The notes: generated by a model not told the origin, from the letters alone. A DNA stretch of 64,000 nt from RAM1 sp041905405 (GCA_041905405.1 JAYRLC010000012.1:1-64000); one strand, 5' to 3'. Numbered from the stretch's first letter, positions 1 to 8,380 are shown. Program-made: numbers and translations.

Positions 1-208
1 GGTTCACGGTGATTCTTTTGTTGGTGGGGAATTCCAGCCCCGCGTTCTGCAGCGCCGAGCGCACCCGCTCGCGTGCTTCCTTGACCTCCACATCGGCCAG
101 CCCCACCAGCGTGAAGCTGGGCAGCCCGTTGGCCAGATGCACCTCGACGGTGACGGCGGCCGCGTCCAGGCCGAGCAAGGCGCGGCTTTGCACCAAAGAC
201 AAGCTCAT
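1..208 (-). CDS. comM: YifB/ComM-family Mg-chelatase-like AAA+ ATPase, 5' fragment
   Basis: Only the first 69 codons lie in the window; the gene continues past position 1. The start is the ATG whose first base is 208. The peptide begins MSLSLVQSRALLGLDAA and contains VEVHLANGLPSFTLVGLAD and VKEARERVRSALQNAG, the signature N-terminus of the YifB/ComM family. Members are hexameric AAA+ branch-migration helicases that help integrate DNA during natural transformation. The N-terminal part seen here is the Lon-protease-like fold; the ATPase motifs lie outside. It is transcribed away from the nitrogen operon and shares the 218-bp intergenic region with it. Confidence 0.85.
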   Translation of the reverse strand, partial: MSLSLVQSRALLGLDAAAVTVEVHLANGLPSFTLVGLADVEVKEARERVRSALQNAGLEFPTNKRITVN

Positions 209-269
209 TGATTTCTTCCTCCCTGTTTGGGTGCGCGCTGGAATCTGGTGCCGGAAAAAAACCAAGATC

Positions 270-284
270 GCACCAAATATGTGC
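270..284. promoter_or_regulatory. NtrC-like binding site (GCAC-N7-GTGC)
   Basis: GCAC at 270-273 and GTGC at 281-284 flank seven AT-rich bases, the arrangement of an NtrC (NRI) box. It sits about 100 bp upstream of the sigma-54 promoter at 369, the usual enhancer distance. A weaker half-site (TGCACCAA) starts at 342. Function is inferred from pattern and context. Confidence 0.5.
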
Positions 285-368
285 ATAAGCGGGGCTCAAG
301 GCCCGTCGATCCGGCTAATGGCGGCAATCCAGCGGCTTCCCTGCACCAACTGTAGCGCGTGTGAAGTT

Positions 369-384
369 TGGCACGCTCCCTGCT
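369..384 (+). promoter_or_regulatory. Sigma-54 (RpoN) promoter for torF-glnK-amtB
   Basis: TGGCACGCTCCCTGCT fits the -24/-12 consensus TGGCAC-N5-TTGCW with one mismatch. GG (370-371) and GC (382-383) are correctly spaced. It lies 43 bp before the torF start and downstream of an NtrC-like box, as expected for nitrogen-limitation control of glnK-amtB. Confidence 0.65.
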
Positions 385-426
385 AAGTGGAGCTGTCCCT
401 CATCCTTTTCTTTAACGGAGAACTCC

Positions 427-1161
427 ATGAAACTGAAAACCACGTTGCTCGTGTCCCTGCTGGCCCTGTCGGGTGCTGCCTTCGCCCAGACCGCCGCGCC
501 CGCGGCCCCCGCGCCTGACTACACGCTGTCGTTCAACGTGGGCGCCGTGACCGACTACCGCTATCGCGGCATCAGCCAGACGCGCAAGAAGCCCGCCCTG
601 CAAGGCGGCATCGACTTCGCCCACAGCAGCGGCTTCTACCTGGGCACCTGGGCCTCGACCATCAAGTGGATCAAGGACGGCGGCGGCAATGCCAGCGCTG
701 AAATCGACCTGTACGGCGGCTACAAGGGCACGGCAGGCGCCTTCGGCTACGACGTGGGCGTGCTGACGTACCAGTACCCCGACCACAGCCTGGCCATCAG
801 CCCCAACACGACCGAAATCTACGGCGCCGGCACCTACGGTCCCGTGACGCTGAAGTATTCGCACGCCACGACCAACCTGTTCGGTTTTGCCAACAGCAAG
901 AACAGCTACTACCTGGACCTGAGCGCCGCCTTCGATCTGGGCAACGGCTGGTCGCTGACGCCGCACATCGGCTACCAGAAGGTCAAGAACAACTCGGCCT
1001 CCTCGTACACCGACTACGCCCTCACGCTGGGCAAGGACCTGGGCAACGGCCTGAGCGCATCGGCTGCCGTCATCGGCACCGACAACGACACCTATGTTGG
1101 CCCCGGCGGCAAGAACCTGGGCAAGAGCACGCTGGTCCTGGGCGTCAAGTACGCCTTCTGA
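427..1161 (+). CDS. TorF-family putative outer-membrane porin
   Basis: A 244-residue exported protein. The ATG at 427 follows GGAG at 417-420 and gives a clear signal peptide (residues 1-21, ending AAFA-Q). The mature part has alternating amphipathic beta strands and the family motif VGAVTDYRYRGISQT near residues 34-48. It ends VLGVKYAF with a terminal aromatic residue, as in outer-membrane beta-barrels. The family is a short proteobacterial porin-like group commonly found just upstream of glnK-amtB in Betaproteobacteria. Here it is the first gene behind the sigma-54 promoter, 27 bp before glnK, so it probably supplies outer-membrane entry of a nitrogen source; the substrate is not established. 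Confidence 0.8.
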   Translation: MKLKTTLLVSLLALSGAAFAQTAAPAAPAPDYTLSFNVGAVTDYRYRGISQTRKKPALQGGIDFAHSSGFYLGTWASTIKWIKDGGGNASAEIDLYGGYKGTAGAFGYDVGVLTYQYPDHSLAISPNTTEIYGAGTYGPVTLKYSHATTNLFGFANSKNSYYLDLSAAFDLGNGWSLTPHIGYQKVKNNSASSYTDYALTLGKDLGNGLSASAAVIGTDNDTYVGPGGKNLGKSTLVLGVKYAF

Positions 1162-1188
1162 TCCAGGCCCTTTTCAAGAGGAGAAGAC

Positions 1189-1527
1189 ATGAAACTCGTA
1201 ACGGCCATCATCAAACCGTTCAAGCTTGACGAGGTGCGCGAAGCCCTCTCGGGCATCGGTGTGCAAGGCATCACGGTGACCGAAGTCAAGGGCTTCGGCC
1301 GCCAGAAAGGCCACACCGAGCTGTACCGCGGCGCGGAATACGTCGTTGATTTCCTGCCCAAGGTCAAGATCGAGGCGGCGGTGGCCGACGAGTTGGTCGA
1401 CCGCGTGATCGAGGCGGTCGAGGGCGCGGCCCGCACCGGCAAGATCGGCGACGGCAAGATCTTTGTTTACAACCTGGAGCAGGTCGTCCGCATTCGCACC
1501 GGCGAGACCGGCAAGGAAGCGCTGTAA
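1189..1527 (+). CDS. glnK: P-II nitrogen regulatory protein GlnK
   Basis: Full-length 112-residue P-II protein with the standard MKLVTAIIKPFKLDEVREAL start. The T-loop carries RGAEY with Tyr51, the uridylylation site used by GlnD. The B-loop GAARTGKIGDGKIF and the C-loop segment follow, giving ATP/ADP and 2-oxoglutarate binding. GlnK trimers plug the AmtB channel when nitrogen is sufficient and release it when uridylylated. The start is supported by GAGGAG eight bases upstream. The gene lies between torF and amtB (22-bp gap), the canonical glnK-amtB coupling, and is presumably transcribed from the sigma-54 promoter at 369. Confidence 0.95.
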   Translation: MKLVTAIIKPFKLDEVREALSGIGVQGITVTEVKGFGRQKGHTELYRGAEYVVDFLPKVKIEAAVADELVDRVIEAVEGAARTGKIGDGKIFVYNLEQVVRIRTGETGKEAL

Positions 1528-1549
1528 AGCCCGAAAGAAAGAGACGCAC

Positions 1550-3070
1550 ATGAAAAAGCTACTTGCCTCCCTGGCCCTGGGCCTGGGTCTTTTGATCGGC
1601 GGCACGGCCGTGATCGCACAGACTTCCCCGTCCGCGCCGGCCCCCGCGGCTTCGGCCCCGGCTGCTGAAGCTGCTGCTGCTCCTTCAGCGGCCGCACCTG
1701 CTGCCGCGCCCGCTGCGGCGGCTCCTGCCGCTCCGGCCGCTGCGGCTCCCGCTGCACCGGTGCCCAACAAGGGTGACACCGCCTGGATGACCATGGCCAC
1801 CGCGCTCGTGATCTTCATGACGCTGCCCGGCCTGGCCCTGTTCTACGGCGGCCTGGTGCGCAGCAAGAACATGCTGTCCGTGCTGATGCAGGTCTTCTGC
1901 GTGTCCGCGCTCATCTACGTCCTGTGGGTGATCTACGGCTACTCGCTGGCCTTCGGCGGCGACGGCGCGTTCATCGGCACGTTCGACAAGGTGTTCCTCA
2001 AGGGCGTGACGCCCGACTCCGTGGCGGCCACGTTCAGCAAGGGTGTCGTGATCCCCGAGCTGTCGTTCATCGCCTTCCAGGCCACGTTCGCGGCCATCAC
2101 CTGCGCGCTGATCGTTGGCGCATTCGCCGAGCGCATCAAGTTCTCGGCCGTGCTGCTGTTCTCGGTCATCTGGTTCACGTTCTGCTACCTGCCCATGGCC
2201 CACATGGTCTGGTACTGGGCGGGCCCCGACGCGATCACCGACGCCGCCTCGCTCGAGAAGGTCACCGCCGCCGCCGGCTGGCTGTGGGCCAAGGGCGCGC
2301 TGGACTTCGCGGGCGGTACCGTGGTGCACATCAACGCCGGTGTCGCCGGTCTGGTGGGTGCCTATGTGATCGGCAAGCGCGTGGGCTACGGCAAGGAATC
2401 CCTCACGCCGCACAGCCTGACCCTGACCATGGTCGGCGCGTCGATGCTGTGGTTCGGCTGGTTCGGTTTCAACGCCGGCTCCAACCTGGAAGCCAACGGC
2501 CTGACGGCACTGGCTTTCCTGAACACGGTCATCGCCACCGCCGCTGCCACGCTGTCGTGGATCGCCGGTGAAGCCCTGTCCAAGGGCAAGGCCTCGATGC
2601 TGGGCGCTGCTTCCGGCGCCGTCGCCGGCCTGGTGGCCATCACCCCGGCCTGCGGCTTCGTGGGCCCGATGGGCGCCATCGTGATCGGCCTGATCTCCGG
2701 CCTGGTCTGCCTGTGGGGCGTGAACGGCCTGAAGCGCATGCTGGGCGCCGACGACTCGCTGGACGTGTTCGGCGTGCACGGCGTGGGCGGTATCCTGGGC
2801 GCGCTGCTGACGGGCGTGTTCGCATCCCCGTCGCTGGGCGGCACCGGCGTGTACGACTACGTGGCCAACAAGGTCGGCGAGGGCTACTCGATCGGCGGCC
2901 AGGTCTGGATCCAGGCGCAGGGCGTCATCACCACGATCGTCCTGTCGGCTGTGGTGTCGTTCATTGCCTTCAAGATCGTGGATCTCGTGATCGGTCTTCG
3001 GGTCACCGAAGAAGAAGAGCGCGAGGGCCTCGACATCAGCAGCCACGGCGAAACGGCCTACAACCGCTGA
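1550..3070 (+). CDS. amtB: Ammonium transporter AmtB
   Basis: 506-residue Amt/Rh ammonium channel of the inner membrane. Residues 1-22 form a signal peptide (MKKLLASLALGLGLLIGG). Residues 24-68 are an Ala/Pro-rich linker, then the 11-helix Amt core begins. ALFYGGLVRSKNML marks the first conserved block. The twin pore histidines are His260 (GTVVHINAG) and His410 (GVHGVGG), exactly 150 residues apart as in E. coli AmtB (168 and 318). The core is complete. The ATG at 1550 is preferred over an upstream in-frame start because it gives the signal peptide. It is last in torF-glnK-amtB and is followed by a strong terminator. Confidence 0.95.
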   Translation: MKKLLASLALGLGLLIGGTAVIAQTSPSAPAPAASAPAAEAAAAPSAAAPAAAPAAAAPAAPAAAAPAAPVPNKGDTAWMTMATALVIFMTLPGLALFYGGLVRSKNMLSVLMQVFCVSALIYVLWVIYGYSLAFGGDGAFIGTFDKVFLKGVTPDSVAATFSKGVVIPELSFIAFQATFAAITCALIVGAFAERIKFSAVLLFSVIWFTFCYLPMAHMVWYWAGPDAITDAASLEKVTAAAGWLWAKGALDFAGGTVVHINAGVAGLVGAYVIGKRVGYGKESLTPHSLTLTMVGASMLWFGWFGFNAGSNLEANGLTALAFLNTVIATAAATLSWIAGEALSKGKASMLGAASGAVAGLVAITPACGFVGPMGAIVIGLISGLVCLWGVNGLKRMLGADDSLDVFGVHGVGGILGALLTGVFASPSLGGTGVYDYVANKVGEGYSIGGQVWIQAQGVITTIVLSAVVSFIAFKIVDLVIGLRVTEEEEREGLDISSHGETAYNR

Positions 3071-3117
3071 ACCTGAAACGCTGATTTTTTCGTTAGCAAG
3101 AGTCTCCTTTGGATGTT

Positions 3118-3146
3118 GGGCCCGCAGCGATGCGGGCCCTTTTTTT
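3118..3146 (+). terminator. Rho-independent terminator of torF-glnK-amtB
   Basis: Perfect 9-bp stem GGGCCCGCA / TGCGGGCCC (3118-3126 and 3131-3139) with a GCGA tetraloop, followed by seven T residues. It is 47 bp after the amtB stop. Confidence 0.92.
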
Positions 3147-3176
3147 GCTGCGGTGCGGCACATGCACAATGGGGTG

Positions 3177-4043
3177 ATGACCACCGCCCTGCACCTGCAC
3201 CGCGACGGCCTGCGCTGCGAGATCGCGCCCGGCCTGGGCGGCTGCATCGCGGGGCTGTGGCTGAACGGGGTGCCGGTGCTGCGCTCCACGCCGGCCGCGC
3301 AGCTGGCCACGGCGCGCCAGTCGGGCAGCTACCCGCTGGTGCCGTTTTCCAACCGGCTGGCCCACGCGGCGCTGCAGTGGCAGGGCACGAGCCACCCGCT
3401 GGTGCGCAACAACGGCGACGAGCCGCATGCCATCCACGGCGTGGGCTGGCAGCGGCCCTGGGGCGTGCTGGACAGCGCCGACGACTTTGCGCTGCTGTCG
3501 TACGAGCACCGGGGGGACAGTGGCTGGCCGTTCGCGTTTGATGCGTCGCAGACCTTCCGTGTGTCGCCCGATGCGCTCGAATGCACGCTCAGCGTCACCA
3601 ACCAGTCGCAGCACGCGGCGCCGCTGGGGCTGGGCTGGCACCCGTGGTTCGTCAAGCGGCCCGGCGCGCGCGTGTCGTTCCAGGCAGAAGGCCGCTGGGA
3701 GATGGGCGCCGACAAGCTGCCCACGCACCGCCTGCCGTCGTCAGGCATGGATGCCGACGGCGACACGCTGGACGTGGACCATTGCTTTGACGGCTGGCGC
3801 GGCAGTGTCGTGCTGACCGACGCGCAACTGCGCACGCGCGTGAGCGCCAACCTGTCGCGACTGGTGATATTTACCCTGCCGTCGCGCGATGCCATCGCGA
3901 TCGAGCCGGTCAGCCATGTGAACAACGCGCTGCACCTGGCGGCGCAGCCGGGCCTCACGCCCGAAGCGCTGGGCCTGAAGGTGCTGGCGCCCGGCGAATC
4001 CTTCAGCGCCACCATGACGATCCAAACGGAGACTGTTGCATGA
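3177..4043 (+). CDS. Aldose 1-epimerase (GalM-like)
   Basis: 288-residue mutarotase-family protein that interconverts alpha and beta anomers of aldoses. Family blocks seen: VPFSNRLAHAALQW near residue 57, EPHAIHGVGW with an active-site His, LGWHPWF with the second His, and IAIEPVSHVNNA carrying the likely catalytic Glu near the C-terminus. Starts at 3153, 3162 and 3177 are in frame; 3177 gives the conventional length, but none has a strong ribosome site. It overlaps the following lactonase gene by 4 bp (ATGA), so the two are translationally coupled and probably act on the same sugar. Sugar specificity cannot be read from the sequence. Confidence 0.82.
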   Translation: MTTALHLHRDGLRCEIAPGLGGCIAGLWLNGVPVLRSTPAAQLATARQSGSYPLVPFSNRLAHAALQWQGTSHPLVRNNGDEPHAIHGVGWQRPWGVLDSADDFALLSYEHRGDSGWPFAFDASQTFRVSPDALECTLSVTNQSQHAAPLGLGWHPWFVKRPGARVSFQAEGRWEMGADKLPTHRLPSSGMDADGDTLDVDHCFDGWRGSVVLTDAQLRTRVSANLSRLVIFTLPSRDAIAIEPVSHVNNALHLAAQPGLTPEALGLKVLAPGESFSATMTIQTETVA

Positions 4044-4972
4044 CGATTCCCTGGCAAGCCGTGACCGGGCAACCCGATGAGCTGGGCGAATCCCCGTTCT
4101 GGCATCCGCACGAGCAGATGCTGTACTGGGTGGACATCCCCGCGCGGCAGGTGCGCCGCGCCAATGTCTTCATGGGCACGGTGGACAGCTGGGCCATGCC
4201 GCAGGACGTGGGCTGCATCGCGCCGGCGACCAGTGGCGGGCTGGTGCTGGCACTGCGCGACGGCATCTACCGCGCGCGCGAGTTCGGCGGCGCGCTGCTG
4301 CCCCTGGCGCGCTTTAACCACGACCCGCGGACCACGCGCTTCAACGACGGCAAGGCCGATCCGCTGGGCCGCTTCTGGGCGGGCACCATGTACGAACCCC
4401 GGGACGCGCGCAAGGCGGAGCTGTACAGCGTGGACTGCCGGCCCGCCAACGGCAACGGCGGCAAGCCCGTGATCCAGCTCAAGGCGCTCAACGGCGTCAT
4501 CGCCAACGGCCTGGCCTGGTCGCCGGGCGCCGACACGGTGTACTGGACCGACACGACCAACCACGTCATCCAGGCCTGGGACTGGGAGCCGCACAGCAGC
4601 GCCATGCGCAAACACCGCATCTTCCGCCAGTTCGCGCCCAAGCCAGCGGGCTGGCAGCCGGGCATGGACGGCTACGGCGGCCGCCCCGACGGCGCGGCTG
4701 TGGACACCCAGGGCAACTACTGGGTGTCCATGTTCGAAGGCGGGCGTCTGCTCAAGCTGTCGCCTTCGGGCGAAACATTGGCCGACTACCCGGTGCCCGC
4801 GCGCTGCCCGACCATGCCATGCTTTGGTGGCGACGACCTGCAGACGCTGTACGTCACCACGGCCCGGCATGGCCGACCGGCCGACGAGCTGGCGCAGTAC
4901 CCGCAATCGGGCTGCGTGTTCAGCCGACGCGTGGACGTGCCGGGCCTGCCCGTCAACTTTTTCAGCGACTGA
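4040..4972 (+). CDS. SMP-30/gluconolactonase-family sugar lactonase
   Basis: 310-residue six-bladed beta-propeller lactonase that would open a sugar lactone to the aldonate, using one divalent metal. Metal-ligand positions of the family are visible: Glu17 in LGESPFW, Asn in TRFNDGKADPLGRFW, Asn in NGLAWSPGADTVYW, and Asp in PDGAAVDTQGNYW. It overlaps the aldose 1-epimerase by 4 bp, which suggests an oxidative sugar pathway (epimerise, oxidise, hydrolyse). The dehydrogenase and transporter expected for such a pathway are not in the window. The substrate (glucono-, arabino- or galactonolactone) is unknown. Confidence 0.85.
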   Translation: MTIPWQAVTGQPDELGESPFWHPHEQMLYWVDIPARQVRRANVFMGTVDSWAMPQDVGCIAPATSGGLVLALRDGIYRAREFGGALLPLARFNHDPRTTRFNDGKADPLGRFWAGTMYEPRDARKAELYSVDCRPANGNGGKPVIQLKALNGVIANGLAWSPGADTVYWTDTTNHVIQAWDWEPHSSAMRKHRIFRQFAPKPAGWQPGMDGYGGRPDGAAVDTQGNYWVSMFEGGRLLKLSPSGETLADYPVPARCPTMPCFGGDDLQTLYVTTARHGRPADELAQYPQSGCVFSRRVDVPGLPVNFFSD

Positions 4973-5050
4973 TCTCAAAAAGATCAAAGCGCCACCGGTC
5001 CACCGCCGCCGGTTCGCGGCGTAACATCGCCGGCAACTGCACCCCGACCC

Positions 5051-6163
5051 ATGGATCAAGCCCTTCGCCAGATCACCGACCGCATCCGCGCCGCCACGGC
5101 CGACGGCACGCCGCTGTGCATCCGCGGCGGCGGCACCAAGGACTTCTACGGCGAGCCGCCCCGGGGCGAAGTGCTGGACACCCGGCCGCTGGCCGGCATC
5201 ACCAGCTATGAACCGAGCGAACTGGTCGTGACCGTTCGCGCCGGCACACCGCTGGCCGAGCTGGAGGCGGCGCTGGCCGACAAAGGCCAGTGCCTGCCGT
5301 TCGAGCCGCCGCACTTTGGTGAGGGTGCCACCGTCGGCGGCATGGTCGCTGCTGGCATCAGCGGGCCTGCGCGCGCCACGGCGGGCTCGGTGCGCGACTA
5401 TGTGTTGGGCCTGTCGATGCTGAACGGCCGGGCCGAAGCGCTGACCTTCGGCGGACAGGTCATGAAGAACGTTGCGGGCTACGACGTATCGCGCCTGATG
5501 GCCGGTGCGCTCGGCACGCTGGGCCTGATCACCGAGGTCAGCCTGAAGGTCCTGCCCACGGCCCCGGCCGAGGCCACGCTGAAATTCGCGCTGGACGAGG
5601 CATCCGCCATCCGCCACCTCAACACCTGGGCCGGCGACCCGCTGCCGCTGAACGCCAGCTCATGGGTCAATGATGCGGGCCGTCCCACGCTGTACCTGCG
5701 CCTGAGGGGCGCCGTGGCCGCGGTCGACGCGGCCATCCGCCGCCTGCTGGCCGAGGTGCCGGGCGAGCGCGTGGACTCGCCCGAAACGTCCGCCGACTGG
5801 ACCGCCGCGCGCGACCTGCGCCTGCCCTGGTGCACGGATGGGTACGCACGCGGCCAGGACCTGTGGCGCCTGTCGGTGCCGCAGACGGCCGCGCCCTTGA
5901 ATGTGGGGGACACGATGATCGACTGGCTCGGCGCGCAGCGCTGGGTCTGGGCGGATACGGGCGACGTGGCTGCGGCGTCGCGTTTGCGTTCCGCAGCTGC
6001 TGCCGTGGGCGGGCATGCGACGCTGTTCCGTCCTGCAACTGCCGTTGTGTCCGTGCCGCGCTTCGATACGCTGAAGCCGCCGCTGGACCGCATTCACGTG
6101 CAGCTGAAGGCCGAGTTCGATCCAGCCGGGGTATTCAACCCCCGGCGGCTGGGGGTGTTGTGA
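5051..6163 (+). CDS. glcE: Glycolate oxidase FAD-binding subunit GlcE
   Basis: 370-residue subunit of the three-part glycolate oxidase (GlcDEF) that oxidises glycolate to glyoxylate at the membrane. The N-terminal half is the PCMH-type FAD-binding fold: PLCIRGGGTKDFYGEPPRG, TVRAGTPLAELEAAL, LPFEPPHFGEGATVGGMVAAG and RDYVLGLSMLNGRAEALTFG. MKNVAGYDVSRLMAGALGTL is diagnostic of GlcE. The C-terminal end FDPAGVFNPRRLGVL matches the family. The upstream neighbour is the lactonase rather than glcD, which is absent here. glcF follows after a 138-bp gap that contains a dispersed repeat. Confidence 0.93.
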   Translation: MDQALRQITDRIRAATADGTPLCIRGGGTKDFYGEPPRGEVLDTRPLAGITSYEPSELVVTVRAGTPLAELEAALADKGQCLPFEPPHFGEGATVGGMVAAGISGPARATAGSVRDYVLGLSMLNGRAEALTFGGQVMKNVAGYDVSRLMAGALGTLGLITEVSLKVLPTAPAEATLKFALDEASAIRHLNTWAGDPLPLNASSWVNDAGRPTLYLRLRGAVAAVDAAIRRLLAEVPGERVDSPETSADWTAARDLRLPWCTDGYARGQDLWRLSVPQTAAPLNVGDTMIDWLGAQRWVWADTGDVAAASRLRSAAAAVGGHATLFRPATAVVSVPRFDTLKPPLDRIHVQLKAEFDPAGVFNPRRLGVL

Positions 6164-6182
6164 GTGGTGTTGTGGCATTCGC

Positions 6183-6262
6183 CGCTTCGCGGCAGGCGGT
6201 AGCCGGCGCGGGTCGGGCTGTCCACCCCAGCCCCGCACACCGGCCCACGTGGCTTTGCCGCG
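6183..6262. repeat. Dispersed intergenic repeat (modules A and B)
   Basis: Module A (6184-6208, core GGCAGGCGGTAGCCGGCG) and module B (6225-6262, core AGCCCCGCACACCG) lie between glcE and glcF. Both recur in the 35-kb intergenic block: A at 35040-35069 and inverted at 35247-35276, B at 35525-35562 and inverted at 35319-35352. This is a non-coding repeat family in spacers. Confidence 0.75.
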
Positions 6263-6301
6263 AGGTCTGACGAGACAAGAGCGACGCATAGAACGGCAGA
6301 C

Positions 6302-7525
6302 ATGCAAACCAACCTCGCCCCCGAATACCGCGACACCCCCGAAGGCCAGGAAGCCGAGGCCATCCTGCGCAAATGCGTGCACTGCGGCTTCTGCACCGCC
6401 ACCTGCCCGACCTACCAGCTGCTGGGCGACGAGCTGGACGGACCGCGCGGACGCATCTACCTGATGAAACAGGTGCTGGAAGGCGAAACCCCCACGCGCA
6501 AGACGCAACTGCACCTGGACCGCTGCCTGACCTGTCGCAACTGCGAAAGCACCTGCCCGAGCGGCGTGCAGTACGGCCACCTGGTGGACATCGGCCGCAA
6601 GATCGTGGACGAAAAAGTGCCGCGGCCCGTTGGCGAAAAGGCGCTGCGCTGGGCGCTGAAGGAAGGCCTGCCGTCGCCGCTGTTCGGACCGGCCATGGCC
6701 ATGGGCCAGGCGGTGCGCAGCCTGCTGCCCGAAAGCCTGAAAGCCAAAGTGCCGCCCAAGCAGGACGCAGGCGCCTGGCCCACGCGCACGCACGCGCGCA
6801 AGGTGCTCATGCTCGCGGGCTGCGTGCAGCCGGCCATGATGCCCAACATCAACAGCGCCACGGCGCGCGTGCTGGATGCGGCGGGCATCCAGACCGTGGT
6901 GGCGGGCCAGGCCGGTTGCTGCGGCGCGGTGAAATTCCACCTGAACGACCAGGCCGGCGGCCTGGCGCAGATGCGTGCAAACGTCGATGCCTGGTGGCCG
7001 CATGTGGAGTCCGGCGTCGAGGCCATCGTCATGAACGCGTCCGGCTGCGGCGTCACGGTCAGGGACTACGGCCACCTGCTGAAAGACGACCCGGCCTACG
7101 CGGCGAAGGCCGCGCGCATCAGCGAACTGACCCGCGACCTGAGCGAACTGCTGCCCGATTTGGTCGATGCGTTGCGCCCGCGGGTGGCGGCGCGCGCGGG
7201 ACAGATCGCCTTTCACCCCCCCTGCACGCTGCAGCACGGCCAGAAACTGCGCGGCGGTGTCGAAAAGCACCTGGGTGACCTGGGCTTCAGGATCACCGTG
7301 GCGCGCAACGAGGCCCACCTGTGCTGCGGCTCGGCCGGCACCTACAGCGTGCTGAACCCCGACATCGCCTACACGCTGCGCGACCGCAAGCTTGGCCATT
7401 TGCAAGAGCTGCAACCGGATGTGATTGCAAGTGCCAACATCGGCTGCATCACGCACCTGCAAAGCGGCACCGGCACGCCGGTGCGGCACTGGATCGAGCT
7501 GCTGGACGAGGCCCTCACCTCCTGA
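6302..7525 (+). CDS. glcF: Glycolate oxidase iron-sulfur subunit GlcF
   Basis: 407-residue electron-transfer subunit of glycolate oxidase. Two ferredoxin-type 4Fe-4S motifs are intact: Cys25, 28, 31, 35 (CVHCGFCTATCP) and Cys75, 78, 81, 85 (CLTCRNCESTCP). Two C-terminal CCG (heterodisulfide-reductase-like) domains follow, with GCCGAVKFHL and LCCGSAGTYS. Length and order fit GlcF. It passes electrons from the flavin subunits to the quinone pool. It is co-directional with glcE; the intervening repeat may lower co-transcription or stabilise segments of the mRNA. Confidence 0.94.
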   Translation: MQTNLAPEYRDTPEGQEAEAILRKCVHCGFCTATCPTYQLLGDELDGPRGRIYLMKQVLEGETPTRKTQLHLDRCLTCRNCESTCPSGVQYGHLVDIGRKIVDEKVPRPVGEKALRWALKEGLPSPLFGPAMAMGQAVRSLLPESLKAKVPPKQDAGAWPTRTHARKVLMLAGCVQPAMMPNINSATARVLDAAGIQTVVAGQAGCCGAVKFHLNDQAGGLAQMRANVDAWWPHVESGVEAIVMNASGCGVTVRDYGHLLKDDPAYAAKAARISELTRDLSELLPDLVDALRPRVAARAGQIAFHPPCTLQHGQKLRGGVEKHLGDLGFRITVARNEAHLCCGSAGTYSVLNPDIAYTLRDRKLGHLQELQPDVIASANIGCITHLQSGTGTPVRHWIELLDEALTS

Positions 7526-7675
7526 CAAAACGGTGTCAGCAGCGGCGGCGCATCATGCCCGCCTTTTGTGGACGCCGTTGAGGGACGGCCCCGCAGGGGT
7601 TGAGGGGCCCCGCACCATGACCATGAGATTCCAGGCAGTTGGCACGCCGCGCGCCGCGCGGTATGGTGGCTGACC

Positions 7676-8380
7676 ATGCGCCGCGCAGACCGACTGTTCC
7701 ACATCATCCAGCTGATCCGCGGGCGGCGGCTGACCACGGCCGCGTTCCTGGCGCAGCGGCTGGAGGTGTCTGAACGCACCATCTACCGCGACGTAGCCGA
7801 CCTGTCGCACCAGGGCGTGCCGATCGAGGGCGAGGCCGGCGTGGGCTACCGGCTGGGCGCGGGCTTTGACCTGCCGCCCATGATGTTCACCCACGACGAG
7901 GCCAAGGCGCTGGTCGCGTCGGCCCGCATGGCCCAGGCCTGGCTGGACCCGGGCCTGGCGCAGAGCGCGCAGGACGCGCTGGGCAAAATCCTGTCGGTGT
8001 TGCCGGCCGACGCGCGGGTGGCGGCCGAATCGCTGGCGATCTTTGCGCCCGCCGGCGGTCTGGACGCGCCGGCCCAGCGCACCCTGCAGACGCTGCGCGA
8101 GGCGGTTCAGGCGCGCGACAAAATCTTCATCCAGTACCTGGACCTGAGCGAAAAGCCCAGCGAACGCACGCTGCGCCCGCTGGGCTGCTTCTACTGGGGC
8201 AAGGTCTGGACACTGGCTGCCTGGTGCGAGACGCGCGAGGACTTCCGCAGCTTCCGCGTGGACCGAGTGACCTACGTACGCCGGCTGGACGAACGTTTTC
8301 GCGACGAGCCTGGCCGCACGCTGGCCGACCTGGCGCGGGTGGAAGATGCGCGGGCGCGAGAAATGGGCTGGATGTCCTAG
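7676..8380 (+). CDS. YafY-type HTH/WYL-domain transcriptional regulator
   Basis: 234 residues. The N-terminal helix-turn-helix (about 1-60) reads MRRADRLFHIIQLIRGRR and LEVSERTIYRDVADLSHQGV, the DeoR-like HTH_11 fold. A WYL domain follows (about 135-215), with TLRPLGCFYWGKVWTLAAWC and the downstream Arg segment EDFRSFRVDRV. WYL domains bind small ligands or nucleic acid and make these proteins local repressors or activators. It stands alone and converges on the LytTR gene (4-bp overlap of the stop codons). Its target is unknown. Confidence 0.85.
   Translation: MRRADRLFHIIQLIRGRRLTTAAFLAQRLEVSERTIYRDVADLSHQGVPIEGEAGVGYRLGAGFDLPPMMFTHDEAKALVASARMAQAWLDPGLAQSAQDALGKILSVLPADARVAAESLAIFAPAGGLDAPAQRTLQTLREAVQARDKIFIQYLDLSEKPSERTLRPLGCFYWGKVWTLAAWCETREDFRSFRVDRVTYVRRLDERFRDEPGRTLADLARVEDARAREMGWMS

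Noticed and set aside
3329..5617. Very long open frame on the minus strand opposite the epimerase, lactonase and glcE
   Set aside because: It is Arg/Gly/His-rich, has no recognisable motif and lies antisense to three conserved genes; such frames are expected in GC-rich DNA.
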